This document shows, in pieces, positions 5,488-6,878 of a DNA stretch of 6,878 nt. A program made the translations under genes and the position numbers. Source of the stretch: Deltaproteobacteria bacterium (GTDB lineage Bacteria; Desulfobacterota; Syntrophia; Syntrophales; Smithellaceae). The number at the start of each line of letters is the position of its first letter. Position 1 is the first letter of the stretch. The DNA is taken from positions 7,325 to 14,202 of the forward strand of contig SBEK01000110.1 of the NCBI GenBank assembly GCA_009668925.1, given 5' to 3'. The notes below the pieces were generated by a model. It did not search any database. It was not told the origin of the DNA and saw nothing but the letters and a program-made list of their open reading frames with translations.

Positions 5488-6878
5488 ATGTCCACACCCG
5501 TAAAAGTATTGATGGTCGAAGATTCGGAAGACGACGCCCTTTTGGAAATTCTGGCACTGAAAAAGGGAGGGTTCTCCCCGGCTTATGAACGGGTGGAAAC
5601 AGCCGCAGCGCTGGCCAAAGCCCTGGTCGAGCAAACCTGGGATGTCATCTTCTGTGATTACAGCCTTCCGAATTTCAACGCCATCCAGGCCATAGCCGTG
5701 TACAAGGAAGCAAACGTCGATATTCCTTTTATTGTCGTTTCCGGCGCCATCGGCGAGGAGACGGCCGTGGAATGCCTGCGGCTGGGCGCCCACGACTACA
5801 TTATGAAGGGCAACCTGTCGCGCCTTGTCCCCGCCATGAAACGGGAGATTGCCGAGGCGGCCGCCAGAAGGGAATACAAGCTGACCGGGGAGAAACTGAG
5901 AAAGAGTGAAGAAAAATACCGCAACATCCTCGAAACCATCGATGAAGGTTATTTTGAGGTTGACCTCGCCGGCCGTATGACTTTCTTCAACGACGCGCTT
6001 TGCCGAATGTACGGATACTCCCGGGAAGAATTGACGGGGATGCCCTACAAAAAATATACGGATGAAAAAAACGCGCAGCGACTCTTTGAGGTGTTTAACA
6101 AAATATACGCGACGGGAAGCTCTTCACCGCGATACGATTATGATCTGATCAGAAAAGACGGAACCACACGAGCCCTTGAAGGATCGGCCTATTTGATCAA
6201 GGATTCGGCGCATCACCCGGTGGGCTTCGGAGGTATTGTCCGCGACGTCACCGAATATAAACAAATGGAAGAAGCCATCCGGCAATCGGAAGTGCGCTAT
6301 CGGTCCATTCTGGAGAGCACGCATGAAGGCTATTTTGAAAACGATCTGGCCGGTAAGTTTACCTTCGCCAACGATGCGTACGTCAAGAATATCGGCTATA
6401 CCAGAGAGGAAATGATCGGAAAAGACGCCCGGGTGTTTACGGATGAAAAAAACGCCCGCGACGTGCAGAAACACTTCCGCGAACTCTATCAAACGGGGGA
6501 GCCGATTAAATCGCTGTACACGGAGGTGATAAGAAAAAACGGCACGAAAGGAATTTTCGAAACGTCGGCATCGCTCATGTGGGATGCGCAGGGCAACGTT
6601 ACAGGATTCCGGGGCATTTCCCGGGATGTCACCGAACGCCGAATGGCCGACATGAGACTCGCGGAATATGCGGAAACCATCAGTAAAAAGAATCAGGAAC
6701 TGGCGGAGACTTACGAAGAACTGGGCAGGAGGCAGAAAATGATCCTCCAGCAGGAAAAGATGGCCTCGATCGGAATGCTGGCCGCCGGGGTCGCCCATGA
6801 GATCAAGAATCCTCTGGCCATTATCCTGCAGGGGATCAACTATCTGCAGACCACCGCCCTCGACGACCCGCTCACGAT
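5488..6878 (+). CDS. Hybrid sensor kinase, receiver-PAS-PAS-HisKA (3' partial)
   Basis: The ATG at 5488 has GAGGG seven bases upstream. The frame stays open to the window end (463 complete codons), so the C-terminus is missing. The N-terminal receiver (about 4-125) has E11-D12, phosphoacceptor D57 (IFCDYSLP), S85 (VVSGAIGEE) and K107 (DYIMKGNL). Two PAS domains (about 139-260, ending IVRDVTEYK, and about 266-386, ending ISRDVTERR) are close copies of each other. A coiled coil (about 387-420) leads to HisKA with the phosphoacceptor H437 in GVAHEIKNPL. The ATPase domain should follow beyond 6878. No membrane segment is seen, so it is probably cytoplasmic. The order (receiver first, kinase last) suggests that phosphorylation of D57 by another kinase controls this one, linking it to the kinase at 2026 (inference). 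It lies downstream of the palindromic repeat and may be transcribed separately from the receiver gene. Confidence 0.93.
   Translation, partial: MSTPVKVLMVEDSEDDALLEILALKKGGFSPAYERVETAAALAKALVEQTWDVIFCDYSLPNFNAIQAIAVYKEANVDIPFIVVSGAIGEETAVECLRLGAHDYIMKGNLSRLVPAMKREIAEAAARREYKLTGEKLRKSEEKYRNILETIDEGYFEVDLAGRMTFFNDALCRMYGYSREELTGMPYKKYTDEKNAQRLFEVFNKIYATGSSSPRYDYDLIRKDGTTRALEGSAYLIKDSAHHPVGFGGIVRDVTEYKQMEEAIRQSEVRYRSILESTHEGYFENDLAGKFTFANDAYVKNIGYTREEMIGKDARVFTDEKNARDVQKHFRELYQTGEPIKSLYTEVIRKNGTKGIFETSASLMWDAQGNVTGFRGISRDVTERRMADMRLAEYAETISKKNQELAETYEELGRRQKMILQQEKMASIGMLAAGVAHEIKNPLAIILQGINYLQTTALDDPLT

Noticed and set aside
5288..5557. Minus-strand frame across the palindromic repeat
   Set aside because: It covers a repeat and the start of the hybrid kinase, and has no recognisable protein features.

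Overview
The window is a signal-transduction cluster, with every real gene on the + strand. It suggests an anaerobic deltaproteobacterium (Desulfobacterota, perhaps near Syntrophales). That placement rests on style rather than on any marker gene: many-PAS sensors, a cysteine-rich GAF domain, Rcp1-like receivers, a GxxExxY gene, and a short palindromic repeat with TGTTGAAAAA-type ends. Hand-counted 60-base blocks give about 57-65% GC in the kinase genes.

Layout: (1) 3-1820, the 3' part of a membrane sensor with a LytS-type 5TM tail, PAS, Cys-rich GAF and PAS. It ends in a coiled coil and has no kinase domain. (2) 1821-2025, a more AT-rich spacer with a small hairpin and at best a weak promoter. 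(3) 2026-4290, a complete 754-residue histidine kinase (7 predicted TM, PAS, PAS, coiled coil, HisKA, HATPase). (4) 4309-4716, a GxxExxY (PDDEXK-like) protein on a visibly AT-richer patch, followed by an AT-rich tail with repeated GATTAC/GTAATC words and a hairpin plus T-tract. (5) 4837-5283, a stand-alone Rcp1/CheY-like receiver. (6) 5290-5315, a terminator-like hairpin merging into a palindromic repeat of about 165 bp (5292-5458). (7) 5488 to the window end, a receiver-PAS-PAS-HisKA protein whose ATPase domain lies past the edge.

How they may work together (inference): the phytochrome-type kinase and the Rcp1-like receiver look like a cognate pair, now separated by the GxxExxY island. The receiver has no output domain and could pass phosphate on or act by protein contact. 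The last gene has its own N-terminal receiver feeding PAS domains and a second kinase, so a multistep relay is possible. The first protein senses but has no visible enzymatic output and would have to act through a partner.

No RNA gene, CRISPR array, integrase or transposase is visible. The points most worth a second look are the AT-rich GxxExxY island wedged between kinase and receiver, the cysteine set in the GAF domain, the kinase-less sensor, and the double left terminus of the palindromic repeat. None is clear proof of a new system.
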